From: an uncultured bacterium | GTDB lineage: Bacteria; Desulfobacterota; GWC2-55-46 | Reading direction: 5' to 3' | Assembly (NCBI GenBank): GCA_905339405.1 | Contig: CAJPGC010000007.1 | Span: 91,739-137,054, forward strand | Length of the DNA: 45,316 nucleotides | Shown here: positions 16,476-25,142 of the stretch, piece by piece | Numbering within the stretch: the stretch's first letter is position 1 | Layout: each line of letters opens with the position of its first letter | Notes under the pieces: generated by a model | What the model saw: the letters and a program-made list of their open reading frames with translations, nothing else | Told to the model about the DNA's origin: nothing | The model's database searches: none | Made by a program: the position numbers and the translations under genes

Positions 16476-19148
16476 ATGACAAAAAAACTCTCGTTCATAT
16501 CATTATCAGCAGGCCTCATTACGCTGCTAGCCGCAGCGCCGTCTTCTGCCTTCGACGTGTATTTGTCCGCGAAGCAGTTCACGAAGCCTCTGCCCGACGG
16601 CGCCGAGGTAGTCATGTGGGGCTTCGCTGCCGACCAGGACGGCGACCTCGGCACGGACGCCGGGGAAGCCCCGAGCTCGCCCGGGCCGATGATAACGGTG
16701 CCTCCCGGAGAGGGGACGCTCAACATCCACCTGAGGAACGACCTCGGCGTGCCGGTCTCACTGGTGATACCGGCCCTTTCGACGCCGCTTTCGCCTGTGA
16801 GGTTCACCGACGGCCAGGGCAGGTCGAGGGTGCAGTCATTTACGGCCGAGACAGCCCCGGGGGAGACGCGCACGTATTCCTGGAGCGTCCGTCCCGGCAG
16901 CTTCATCTATCACAGCGGCACGCACCTTCCCGTCCAGGTCCCAATGGGGCTTTACGGCGGAGTCAAAAAAGACGCTGCCGAAGGACAGGCGTACTCGAGG
17001 AACGACACAGCCTACCAGAACGAAGTCCTTCTTTTCTACAGCGAGATAGACCCGGCCCTCAACGCGGCGGTGACCTCTGGCGTCTATGGGACCGCAGAGT
17101 ACCCCGGCACCATCGCGTACGACCCGAAGTACTTCCTCGTGAACGGAGAACCTTATACCGCCGCGACGGCGCCTTTACAGGCAGGGGAGCCTGACGAGGC
17201 AACCCTTTTGAGGTTTTTCAACGCCGGAGTAGATTCGCACACCATCGTCACGCAGGGGCTGTACATGAAGCTCCTTTCGGAGGACGGGAACCTGTATCCT
17301 TTCCCGAAGGAGCAGTACTCGGCCCTGCTTCCGGCCTCGAAGACCGCGGAAGCGCTGGTAAGGCCAGGGGCCGGCGGCGATTATCCCGTCTACGACAGGA
17401 GACTTTTCCTCGTCAACAACGGCACCTCCCCCGGCGGGATCTTCTCCCTTTTGAGGGTTTCGGGCCCTCTTTACGCAGCTGACGACGGCTACACCGTGGA
17501 GCAGGATTCGCTTCTTTCCGTCCCGGTTCCCGGCGTATGCGCGAACGATACCGTCACGGCGGGGACTTCAGCCTCGGTTTTGACGCAGACGGCAAACGGC
17601 TCTCTCCAGTTCAACGCCGACTGCTCGTTCACATATACCCCGGCAGCCGGTTTCTTCGGTTTCGACTCGTTCGATTACCGGCTTACGTCCGGCGCTGTGC
17701 AGAGCAATACCGCGAACGTGACCATAACGGTGGCACAGGCTGCCCAGGTGCCTGTGGCAAACGGCGATACGTACTCCACGCCCGAGGACATACCTTTGAA
17801 CGTCGCAGCACCGGGCGTGCTCGGCAACGATACGTCGCTCGGGGCGGAGCCGAGAGCGGTTCTGGTGTCGTTACCGGCAAACGGCATGGTCTCATTGAAC
17901 GCGTCCGGTTCTTTCTCGTATTCGCCTGACGCGCAGTTCAACGGGAACGATTCTTTCAGCTACAAGATAGTCTCAGACGGCCAGGAGAGCGGAACGGCGG
18001 AAGTGAACATCGCGGTTGCGCCAGTAAACGACCTGCCTTCGGCCGTCAACGACGCTGTCTCAACTCCCAAGAACGCCGCCGTCGTCATAAACGTGCTAGC
18101 TAACGACAGCGACGTCGAAGGAAGCGCACTCAGCGTTACGGCCGTGAGCGCGCCGTCAAAAGGGACAGTTGTCATAAACGGCGCAGCGACTGTCACGTAT
18201 ACTCCTTCGGCCGATTACGTCGGCCTCGACACGTTCACGTACACGATAACCGACGGGGAAGGTTTCGCTGAGGCGTCTGTTTCCGTCAACGTGACGCAGA
18301 CCCCGACAGCCGTGAACGATAATTACTCCATAAACGAGGATTCAAGCCTTGTAGTGCCTTCCCCTGGCGTGCTGCAGAACGACATAACACTGGGCGAGAA
18401 CCCGGCGGCGGCGCTTGTCTCGGGCCCCTCGAACGGCACGGTCGAGTTCGCGGGAGACGGAGCGGTCAACTACGTTCCGAACGGAAACTTCTTCGGCGTC
18501 GATACGTTCGTCTACAACTTCACTTCAGGCGGCGTCCAGAGCAATTCCGCTACCGTCTCTATCACCGTCAACCCGGTGAACGACGCCCCGGCCGCGACGT
18601 ACGACACCGCGAGCACGGCCTTCAACACCGCCGCCCTGATAAACGCACTCGCCAATGACGTCGACCCGGATGGAGATGCACTGAGAATAGCCGCGGTAAC
18701 GGGCGCGCCGACGAACGGGTCTGTAATCATCAACCCGGACAATACCTTCACGTACACGCCTAACACTGGCTTCAGCGGCACTGACAGGTTCTATTACACC
18801 GCTACCGACAATACGGTGACGAGCAACGTCGGGCGCGTCGTTGTGACCGTCAGGGCCAACCAGCAGCCGGTATCGGTCATAGATTACGCTGAAACGCGCG
18901 TCAACACGCAGGTTGTAATAGACCTGGCAGCCAACGACTACGACCCTGACGGGACTATCGTGAGGAGCACTCTTTCCGTACTGACGGCACCGGGAAGGGG
19001 CGGCAGCGTAGTCAACAACGGGGATGGGACAGTGAGCTTCACCCCGCTTGCGGGCTTCGTTGGTTCCGATTACTTCTACTACAGCATAAAAGACAACTAC
19101 GGACTGACTTCGAGGAGCGCAAAAGTCACCGTGAAGGTCGTAAGGTAA
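16476..19148 (+). CDS. Cupredoxin-like secreted protein C with six tandem-95-type repeats
   Basis: An AGGGGGG site precedes ATG 16476; the frame is open further upstream, but that part overlaps protein B and lacks a signal peptide. The 890-residue protein has the signal peptide MTKKLSFISLSAGLITLLA (ending SSAF), then two cupredoxin-like domains to about residue 330. They align by eye with protein B, but all copper ligands are lost (PVSLVIPA, YHSGTHLPVQVPMG, DSHTIVTQG). From about residue 332 follow six Ig-like/cadherin-like repeats of roughly 90 residues. Each opens with a xxxDxYxTxED-type strand, then GVLxND or VLANDxD, then a FxGxDxFxYxI/T strand pair: the tandem-95 repeat pattern. They probably bind calcium and project the domain from the surface or matrix. 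The likely role is structural partner or anchor for proteins A and B. Confidence 0.75.
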   Translation: MTKKLSFISLSAGLITLLAAAPSSAFDVYLSAKQFTKPLPDGAEVVMWGFAADQDGDLGTDAGEAPSSPGPMITVPPGEGTLNIHLRNDLGVPVSLVIPALSTPLSPVRFTDGQGRSRVQSFTAETAPGETRTYSWSVRPGSFIYHSGTHLPVQVPMGLYGGVKKDAAEGQAYSRNDTAYQNEVLLFYSEIDPALNAAVTSGVYGTAEYPGTIAYDPKYFLVNGEPYTAATAPLQAGEPDEATLLRFFNAGVDSHTIVTQGLYMKLLSEDGNLYPFPKEQYSALLPASKTAEALVRPGAGGDYPVYDRRLFLVNNGTSPGGIFSLLRVSGPLYAADDGYTVEQDSLLSVPVPGVCANDTVTAGTSASVLTQTANGSLQFNADCSFTYTPAAGFFGFDSFDYRLTSGAVQSNTANVTITVAQAAQVPVANGDTYSTPEDIPLNVAAPGVLGNDTSLGAEPRAVLVSLPANGMVSLNASGSFSYSPDAQFNGNDSFSYKIVSDGQESGTAEVNIAVAPVNDLPSAVNDAVSTPKNAAVVINVLANDSDVEGSALSVTAVSAPSKGTVVINGAATVTYTPSADYVGLDTFTYTITDGEGFAEASVSVNVTQTPTAVNDNYSINEDSSLVVPSPGVLQNDITLGENPAAALVSGPSNGTVEFAGDGAVNYVPNGNFFGVDTFVYNFTSGGVQSNSATVSITVNPVNDAPAATYDTASTAFNTAALINALANDVDPDGDALRIAAVTGAPTNGSVIINPDNTFTYTPNTGFSGTDRFYYTATDNTVTSNVGRVVVTVRANQQPVSVIDYAETRVNTQVVIDLAANDYDPDGTIVRSTLSVLTAPGRGGSVVNNGDGTVSFTPLAGFVGSDYFYYSIKDNYGLTSRSAKVTVKVVR

Positions 19149-19159
19149 GGAGGCCTGTT

Positions 19160-19609
19160 TTGTACGGACGCGTTCTGCTACTCATCCTGCTGGCGTTCGC
19201 GCCGGTCCTGGTCCAGGGCTGTTCTCTGAAGGCCGGGACCGGCGTCCGCTCCGGCGGTGAAATGGTCTCGATAGAAGACAGGTGGGGAATAAAGGTCGAG
19301 GGCTTGAGACTCACGGCTGAAGGTTATATGTGCGACTTCAGGTTCAGGGTGATAGACGCAGCGAAGGCCGCCCCTCTTCTCAGCCGGAAAAACCCAGCAT
19401 CTCTCCTGAACGAGGATTCCGGGATGCTGACCCATGTCCCGGTAACGCCTAAAGTCGGGCCGCTACGCCAGACGGTGAAGCTCGGTAAACCGGCCGAGGG
19501 CAGGACCTACTTCATCTTTTTCGCGAACCCCGGCAAACTCATCAAGCCCGGCACCAAGGCCACCGTCTCAATTGGTGAATTCGTAATGCCGGGCCTTGTT
19601 GTTCAATGA
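19160..19609 (+). CDS. Small secreted lipoprotein of unknown function
   Basis: The product has 149 residues. Translation probably starts at TTG 19160, six bases after a strong AAGGAGG site (19147-19153). The N-terminus is a lipoprotein signal: a hydrophobic run VLLLILLAFAPVL, then VQGC, with Cys21 as the lipid-modified residue. The rest is beta-rich (SIEDRWGIKVEGLRLTAEGY, CDFRFRVID, RTYFIFFANPGKLIKPG) and ends in VSIGEFVMPGLVVQ. I recognise no family. It lies between the cupredoxin genes and the protease, 11 bases after the former and overlapping the permissive upstream region of the latter. It may help assemble, or deliver copper to, the secreted oxidase proteins; that is only an inference from position. 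Confidence 0.6.
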   Translation: MYGRVLLLILLAFAPVLVQGCSLKAGTGVRSGGEMVSIEDRWGIKVEGLRLTAEGYMCDFRFRVIDAAKAAPLLSRKNPASLLNEDSGMLTHVPVTPKVGPLRQTVKLGKPAEGRTYFIFFANPGKLIKPGTKATVSIGEFVMPGLVVQ

Positions 19610-19622
19610 GGTTTTTTTGAAG

Positions 19623-21782
19623 ATGATAATGCGTACTCTCCTTTTCGCTGCCATACCTGCCGCTTTCATGCTGTTTGCAGGCCTTCATGGCCCGGTTGAA
19701 GCTGCCGAGGTAAGCCCGGCCCTCTTTGAAGCCGCTCAAGAGCTCGCCCCCGGCGAAAAGCTCCCAGTGATAGTGCGTTTCAGCGCACCTTCGGACACAG
19801 AGGCGCCCTCCCGTGCCGACAGGCGAAGGAGGGAGAAGATAATATCGAAGCTCAAGTCAAGGATGCAGGATTCGGTCGGGAGCATCTCCGAGCTTCTCGC
19901 CAGGAGGAAAGCGGCGCACAGGGCCCTCTGGATAATCAACGGTATATCAGTGAAGGCCGACGCCGCGATGCTCGAGGCATTGTCGAAACATCCCAGGGTC
20001 GCCGCGGTAACGCTCGACGCCGAGCTGCCCGGCCCCGGAGTGAGCTACGGCGGGCAGGGTACCCCAGAGTGGAACGTCTCGATGGTCGAAGCCCCTGAGC
20101 TCTGGTCGATGGACATAGACGGTTCTGGCGCGGTAGTGGCTTCGATGGACACTGGCGTTGATTTCAACCACCCAGACCTCAACGGGTCATGGAGGGGAGG
20201 GACGAACAGCTGGTATGACCCGTACGGCGAGCACCCGTACCCTCATGACGCCAACGGCCACGGGACTATGATAATGGGCATAATGACCGGCGCTGGCAGC
20301 GGCGGGACGTCCATTGGGGTGGCCCCGGGCGCCAAATGGATATCAGCGAAGATATTCAAGGACAACGGCTACGCCTCCTTGAGCGCCATACACCTCGGCT
20401 TTCAATGGCTCCTCGACCCTGACGGAAACCCTGCTACCGACGACGCGCCTGCGGTCGTGAACAACTCGTGGGGGCTCGGCAACCTCGACGGCTGCTCCAC
20501 GGAATTCTCCCAGGACATACAGGTATTGAGCGACGCAGGGATAATGACAGTCTTCGCTGCTGGCAACTACGGCCCGAACCAGTACACGAGCACGAGCCCG
20601 GCGAACGGGCCTGTCCCGTTGTCTGTCGGCGCTCTCGACAACCTCGGCAACCTCGCGGGCTTCAGCTCGCGCGGGCCTTCCGCCTGCGGCGGGTCCATCT
20701 ACCCGCTTATTTCAGCCCCCGGGGCCGACATAAGGACGTCAGACCTGACTTACGGAGGCGCGATACCGCTCTCCTATTCAATCGTCTCCGGCACTTCTTT
20801 CGCATCTGCCCATGTGAGCGGGGCTTTGGCCCTGCTTTCGAGCGCTTTTCCCGAGGCCGGGGCCGGGAAGCTCGCAGGCGCGCTTCTCTCAACTGCCCAT
20901 GACCTCGGGCAGACAGGGGCTGACAACGGCTATGGTTCCGGACTCATAAAGCTTAATGCCGCCTACGACCTCCTCGCTGGGCATACTCCTCCCGGCTCTG
21001 AGCCAATAACAGACCTTGACGGCGACGGTGCCTCTGCCGAGGCAGACTGCGACGACAACGACCCGGCCGTGTACCCCGGAGCTGGCGAAGTCAAGTTCGA
21101 CGGCATAGACCAGGACTGCAACGGGTACGACCTTACCATAAACATCACCCGCGCGACGTACAGCGACACTTACAGGAGCCTCAGGATAGAGGCGAAAAGC
21201 TCGCTCGGCGCAGACGCCGCCCTTAACGCCGACGGCTACGGCCCCATGAACTGGAGCTCGAACCTGAACAAATGGGTGCTTACGGTAAGAACGCCTTCAA
21301 TGCCGGCGGAAGTCACTGTCTCAGGGGTAGAGGGCGTCGATACTCTTTCTTTGTCGCCGCCGGAACCTCAACCAGTTCCGGAGCCCGAGCCTTTGCCCGT
21401 GCCGGTCCCTGAGCCTGACCCGGAACCAATGGCCGACCATGACAATGACGGCTTCCCGTCTGTGGATGATTGCAATGACAACGACCCTGCAATAAACCCA
21501 GGGGCCATTGAAATCAGGTTCGACGGCATCGACCAGGACTGCAACGGCTACGACCTTACCATAAACATCACCCGCTCCAGCTATAGCGCGGCATACAAGA
21601 GCCTGAGGATAGAAGTGAAAAGTTCCCTCGGTGAAGGAGCTAAGCTTCAGGCCGAAGGTTTCGGCCCCATGAGCTGGAGCGTCAACCTTAAAAAATGGGT
21701 GCTCACGGTGAGGACGCCTTTCATGCCGGACGCTGTCATTGTCACAGGCGTAGAAGGCTCAACAAGCGCCCCGGTAATGTGA
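19623..21782 (+). CDS. Secreted subtilisin-like (S8) protease with two MopE-type metal-binding motifs
   Basis: I choose ATG 19623 (TGAGG at 19607-19611 upstream); TTG 19617 and TTG 19596 are in-frame alternatives. The 719-residue protein has a signal peptide (RTLLFAAIPAAFMLFAG), an I9-like propeptide (EKLPVIVRFSAP to AVTLDAEL), and an S8 catalytic domain with Asp176 (SMDTGVDFNHPD), His213 (NGHGTMIMG), the oxyanion Asn in FAAGN, and Ser392 (SGTSFASAH). After residue about 455 come two copies of a C-terminal unit. Each has a DxDGDG..DCDDNDPAVYPGA..FDGIDQDCNG motif, the pattern named for MopE (PF11617), followed by a roughly 65-residue beta module that begins YDLTINITR. A Pro-Glu-rich linker joins them. 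It is likely exported and may process the co-encoded secreted proteins. Confidence 0.88.
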   Translation: MIMRTLLFAAIPAAFMLFAGLHGPVEAAEVSPALFEAAQELAPGEKLPVIVRFSAPSDTEAPSRADRRRREKIISKLKSRMQDSVGSISELLARRKAAHRALWIINGISVKADAAMLEALSKHPRVAAVTLDAELPGPGVSYGGQGTPEWNVSMVEAPELWSMDIDGSGAVVASMDTGVDFNHPDLNGSWRGGTNSWYDPYGEHPYPHDANGHGTMIMGIMTGAGSGGTSIGVAPGAKWISAKIFKDNGYASLSAIHLGFQWLLDPDGNPATDDAPAVVNNSWGLGNLDGCSTEFSQDIQVLSDAGIMTVFAAGNYGPNQYTSTSPANGPVPLSVGALDNLGNLAGFSSRGPSACGGSIYPLISAPGADIRTSDLTYGGAIPLSYSIVSGTSFASAHVSGALALLSSAFPEAGAGKLAGALLSTAHDLGQTGADNGYGSGLIKLNAAYDLLAGHTPPGSEPITDLDGDGASAEADCDDNDPAVYPGAGEVKFDGIDQDCNGYDLTINITRATYSDTYRSLRIEAKSSLGADAALNADGYGPMNWSSNLNKWVLTVRTPSMPAEVTVSGVEGVDTLSLSPPEPQPVPEPEPLPVPVPEPDPEPMADHDNDGFPSVDDCNDNDPAINPGAIEIRFDGIDQDCNGYDLTINITRSSYSAAYKSLRIEVKSSLGEGAKLQAEGFGPMSWSVNLKKWVLTVRTPFMPDAVIVTGVEGSTSAPVM

Positions 21783-21784
21783 TT

Positions 21785-23467
21785 ATGAATTGGAAGCGCA
21801 TAGGAGAGGTCCTCGGATCTTTGGCGGCCGTCGGAGCGGACGACTTGAAGGCCGCCATGGAAGAGCAGAACGCCACTGGCGAGCTTCTGGGCGAGGTGCT
21901 CGTAAGAAGAGGGCGCGTATCTCCCCAAGAGGTCGTGAGGGCGCTTGCAACGCAGCTCGGAATAGAAGAGGTGATCGCCGGGAGCTTTCCGGAGGAGCCG
22001 GTCTGCCTCCCTGACAAGCTCTCGCCGCTGTTTCTGAAACACAATTCTATCGTGCCGCTCGCTGTAGCGGACGGCTCTCTCAAGGTCGCGATGGCAAGGC
22101 CGCAGGACCCGTGGCCGGCCGAGGCCCTGCGCGCCTTCACGGGGCTGAGCGTCAAAAGGGCCGTTGCCACCGAGTCAGACGTGCAGGAGGCCATAGCAAG
22201 GCTCTATGACGGCCGCAAGGACCTGGGAAGCATAATAGAGGGGATGGACGTAAAAGACGCCGAAGTCAGCGGCAACGAGGTGGAAAGCCTCAAGGAGGCC
22301 GCTCTCGAGGCTCCCGTCATAAACCTCGTCAACATAATCATCCAGCGCGCTATAGAGAAAAGGGCGAGCGACATCCACATAGAGCCTTTCGAAAATTCTC
22401 TTAAAGTCAGGTACAGGGTAGACGGCATACTTTATCTATCCGAAAGCCTGCCCAGAAAGCTGCAGCCCGTCGTAGCCTCGAGGATAAAGCTCATGGCAAG
22501 GCTGAACATCGCCGAGAGGAGGCTGCCGCAGGACGGGAGGATAGCGTTCGGCCAGAAGGGCGCGGAGGTCGACATAAGGGTCTCGACAATCCCGACCCTT
22601 TTCGGCGAGAGCGTCGTCATGAGGCTCCTTGACCAAAAGGGCGTCCTCACGATGAAGGCACTGGGGTTTTCTGGCAGGACCATGGAGGCCTTCTCGCGCC
22701 TCATCCGCCAGCCCCACGGCATGCTCCTTGTGACGGGGCCAACGGGCAGCGGCAAATCGACTACGCTTTACGCCGCGCTTTCCGCGATAGACAGCTCCGC
22801 TAAAAAGGTCGTCACGATAGAAGACCCTGTCGAGTACAACATCGAGGGGGTCAACCAGATACAGACGAAGGCCCAGATAGGCTTCACCTTCGCCAACGGC
22901 CTGCGTTCGATAGTAAGGCAGGACCCGGACGTCATCATGGTGGGAGAGATAAGGGACGCGGAGACGGCCGGGATAGCGATACATTCCGCTTTGACCGGGC
23001 ACCTCATATTCTCTTCGCTTCATACTAATGACGCGCCGGGGGCCGCTGCAAGACTCATCGACATGGGCGTGGAAGGCTACCTCATCTCCTCGAGCCTCCT
23101 GGGCGTGCTGGCCCAGCGCCTCGTGCGGGTGGTCTGCGCCAACTGCAAAATATCCTATGCGCCGTCCAAAAGGGAAAAAGACCTGCTCTCCTCCGCCGGG
23201 CTCTGCCCGCCGTCCAGTTTTCAGCTTTACAATGGTGCGGGTTGTGAAGAGTGCGGCGGGACGGGCTATGCCGGGCGCACAGGCATATTCGAGTTGATGC
23301 TGATGACCGACAACCTGAGGACGCTCGTCTCCGAGCGCAAGGGGTCAAGCATCATAAAGGCTGCCGCGCTCGAGGAAGGCATGATCGAACTCAGGGGCGA
23401 CGGTCTTAAGAAGGCATTGGACGGTATTACAACCATTGAAGAGGTCGAGCGCGTAACCGTCGATTGA
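21785..23467 (+). CDS. gspE: Type II secretion ATPase GspE
   Basis: ATG 21785 follows the protease stop by two bases. No clear ribosome site is seen, so coupling is likely. The 560-residue protein has the N1E domain (GELLGEVLVRRGRVSPQEVVRAL), the N2 domain with ASDIHIEPFE, Walker A GPTGSGKST (about residue 318), the Asp box, Walker B-type GEIRDAETA, the His box ALTGHLIFSSLHTNDA, and a C-terminal four-cysteine zinc module (CANC and CEECGGTGY) followed by RTGIFELM. This is the complete GspE/PilB layout. The presence of GspF to GspD downstream argues for T2SS rather than type IV pili. It drives pseudopilus assembly from the cytoplasmic face of the inner membrane. Confidence 0.95.
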   Translation: MNWKRIGEVLGSLAAVGADDLKAAMEEQNATGELLGEVLVRRGRVSPQEVVRALATQLGIEEVIAGSFPEEPVCLPDKLSPLFLKHNSIVPLAVADGSLKVAMARPQDPWPAEALRAFTGLSVKRAVATESDVQEAIARLYDGRKDLGSIIEGMDVKDAEVSGNEVESLKEAALEAPVINLVNIIIQRAIEKRASDIHIEPFENSLKVRYRVDGILYLSESLPRKLQPVVASRIKLMARLNIAERRLPQDGRIAFGQKGAEVDIRVSTIPTLFGESVVMRLLDQKGVLTMKALGFSGRTMEAFSRLIRQPHGMLLVTGPTGSGKSTTLYAALSAIDSSAKKVVTIEDPVEYNIEGVNQIQTKAQIGFTFANGLRSIVRQDPDVIMVGEIRDAETAGIAIHSALTGHLIFSSLHTNDAPGAAARLIDMGVEGYLISSSLLGVLAQRLVRVVCANCKISYAPSKREKDLLSSAGLCPPSSFQLYNGAGCEECGGTGYAGRTGIFELMLMTDNLRTLVSERKGSSIIKAAALEEGMIELRGDGLKKALDGITTIEEVERVTVD

Positions 23468-23475
23468 ACAGATAG

Positions 23476-24693
23476 ATGGCGATCTTCAACTACATAGCGC
23501 TGGACCCTTCAGGAGTTGAGGTGAAGGGAAAGCTGGACGCTCCTGACGAGAAGACGCTTGCCGCGGTCCTCAGGTCAAGGGGCGTCTACCTGATGGAGGT
23601 CAAAAAGGCAGGGGACGGGGCAAGCCGGGGCGCCAGAAAACTTTTCCGGCGGCGCTCAAAGGTAACAGCCGCAGAGGTAGCGATCTTCACCTGCCAGCTT
23701 TCAAGCCTCCTCGAGGCCGGAGTGCCGCTCGACAAGGCCGTCTCTATACTCTCAGGGCTAGCCGAAGGTGCGCCATTGAGGGAGCTACTTGAGGGCATGT
23801 CAGCAGGCATACAGGGTGGCAGGTCTTTCGCGGACTGCCTCGCGGGCCACCCCGGCGTCTTCCCGGAGATATACGTCAACACGGTGAGGGCCGGGGAAGC
23901 AGGGGGAGGGCTTGACGCAGCGCTTACCCGGATGAACTCCTATCTGGAAGAGTCCGCAAGAATAAAGGACGAGGTCACCTCAGCGCTTATCTACCCGCTC
24001 ATCCTCGCAGTCCTTGGCGGCGGGGCCGTCGTATTCATGCTCGTCTTCGTGGTGCCCAGGTTCGCGGCCGTCTTCGAGGACCTGGGCGGAGCCGTGCCCA
24101 CGCCCGCGAAAATCCTGATGGCCGCCAGCCACGTCACCTCCCGTTATTTCTGGATAGCCCCCGTCATCTCAGCCGGCATCTGGGCATTCGTGAAAAAAAT
24201 AGGCGGCACGCCTGAAGGAAGGCTCAGGCTCGACGGGATGAAGCTCAGGGCACCGGTCATAGGACCTCTTCTGCGTAAATCCGCCATAGCGAGGTTTGCG
24301 AGGACGCTCGGCACGCTCCTCAAGTCCGGAATACAAATACTCGAAGCCCTCGCGCTCTCGGCCAGGGCCGCCGGAAACACGGCGCTCGAAAAGGAGCTGG
24401 GGCCCGTGATGGACGGCGTAAGAAAGGGCAGGGGTGTGGCCCGGCCCATAGCGGAATCAGGCGCGTTCCCCGTGCTTGCCGTCCATATGCTGACGGTCGG
24501 GGAGGAGACGGGAAGGCTCGATGAGATGCTCTTGAAGCTCGCGGGCGGCTACGAGCACGAAGTCAGGACGTCGCTCAAGCGGCTCATGGCGGCCCTTGAG
24601 CCTGCGATAATAATGCTCATGGCCCTGGTGGTCGGCTTCATCGTCATATCCCTGCTGCTGGCGGTCTTCAGCCTCAACGAGATATCCCTTTAA
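23476..24693 (+). CDS. gspF: Type II secretion inner-membrane platform protein GspF
   Basis: The 405-residue protein has two T2SSF domains (about 75-195 and 275-395), each with the F-T-C-Q-L-S / FARTLGTLLKSG type start, and three membrane segments near residues 170-192, 215-235 and 370-395. The N-terminal YIALDPSGVEVKGKLDAPD and the P-[RK]-F-A turn after the first membrane helix are characteristic of GspF. It forms the platform that couples GspE to pseudopilin extraction. It starts eight bases after gspE and is followed by a strong AAAGGAGG site for gspG. Confidence 0.95.
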   Translation: MAIFNYIALDPSGVEVKGKLDAPDEKTLAAVLRSRGVYLMEVKKAGDGASRGARKLFRRRSKVTAAEVAIFTCQLSSLLEAGVPLDKAVSILSGLAEGAPLRELLEGMSAGIQGGRSFADCLAGHPGVFPEIYVNTVRAGEAGGGLDAALTRMNSYLEESARIKDEVTSALIYPLILAVLGGGAVVFMLVFVVPRFAAVFEDLGGAVPTPAKILMAASHVTSRYFWIAPVISAGIWAFVKKIGGTPEGRLRLDGMKLRAPVIGPLLRKSAIARFARTLGTLLKSGIQILEALALSARAAGNTALEKELGPVMDGVRKGRGVARPIAESGAFPVLAVHMLTVGEETGRLDEMLLKLAGGYEHEVRTSLKRLMAALEPAIIMLMALVVGFIVISLLLAVFSLNEISL

Positions 24694-24704
24694 AGGAGGG
24701 CACA

Positions 24705-25142
24705 ATGCGACGGAATAACGCGCTCCGCGACGAGCGCGCCTTCACTCTTATCGAGCTTATCGTGGTAGTCCTCATCATCGGGCTTCTTGCGGCCCTTGTC
24801 GCGCCCAAGTTCTTCGGCAAAGTGGAAGAGTCGAGGATAAAAGCAGCACAGGCACAGATAGAGCTTTTCGGCGGGGCCCTCGACCAGTTCAGGCTCGACG
24901 TGGGGCGCTACCCTTCGACGTCAGAGGGGCTCTCCGCGCTGCGGGTCGAGGCCGCAGGGGTAGAGAACTGGCGCGGCCCGTACATTAAAAAAGAGATCCC
25001 GAAAGACCCGTGGGGAAGGGAGTTCGCGTACACTTCCCCGGGCGAGCACGACGATTACGACATAGTCTCTCTAGGGGCCGACAACATGGCCGGAGGCGAA
25101 GGCGAGGCAAGGGACATCGTGAGCTGGAGGGGGCTTGAGTGA
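24705..25142 (+). CDS. gspG: Major pseudopilin GspG
   Basis: The 145-residue protein has a short basic leader and the type IV pilin motif FTLIELIVVVLIIGLLAALVAPKFFGK; prepilin peptidase would cut before the Phe. The residue before the cut is Ala (DERA) instead of the usual Gly, which is tolerated by some peptidases but uncommon. The C-terminal part has GRYPSTSEGLSAL, GPYIKKEIPKDPWG and the calcium-site region (GEHDDYDIVSLGAD) of GspG. AAAGGAGGGCACA before ATG 24705 is one of the best ribosome sites in the operon, fitting the need for a high dose of the major pseudopilin. No prepilin peptidase gene (gspO) is in the window. Confidence 0.95.
   Translation: MRRNNALRDERAFTLIELIVVVLIIGLLAALVAPKFFGKVEESRIKAAQAQIELFGGALDQFRLDVGRYPSTSEGLSALRVEAAGVENWRGPYIKKEIPKDPWGREFAYTSPGEHDDYDIVSLGADNMAGGEGEARDIVSWRGLE

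Noticed and set aside
17480-19148. DNA repeat array or CRISPR in the protein C gene
   Set aside because: The periodicity is at protein level (Ig-like repeats of about 90 residues) with diverged DNA, not identical spacer-separated repeats.
15157-19148. Proteins B and C as pseudogenes of a multicopper oxidase
   Set aside because: Both frames are intact, have their own ribosome sites and signal peptides, and keep the cupredoxin framework, so loss of ligands looks functional rather than decay.
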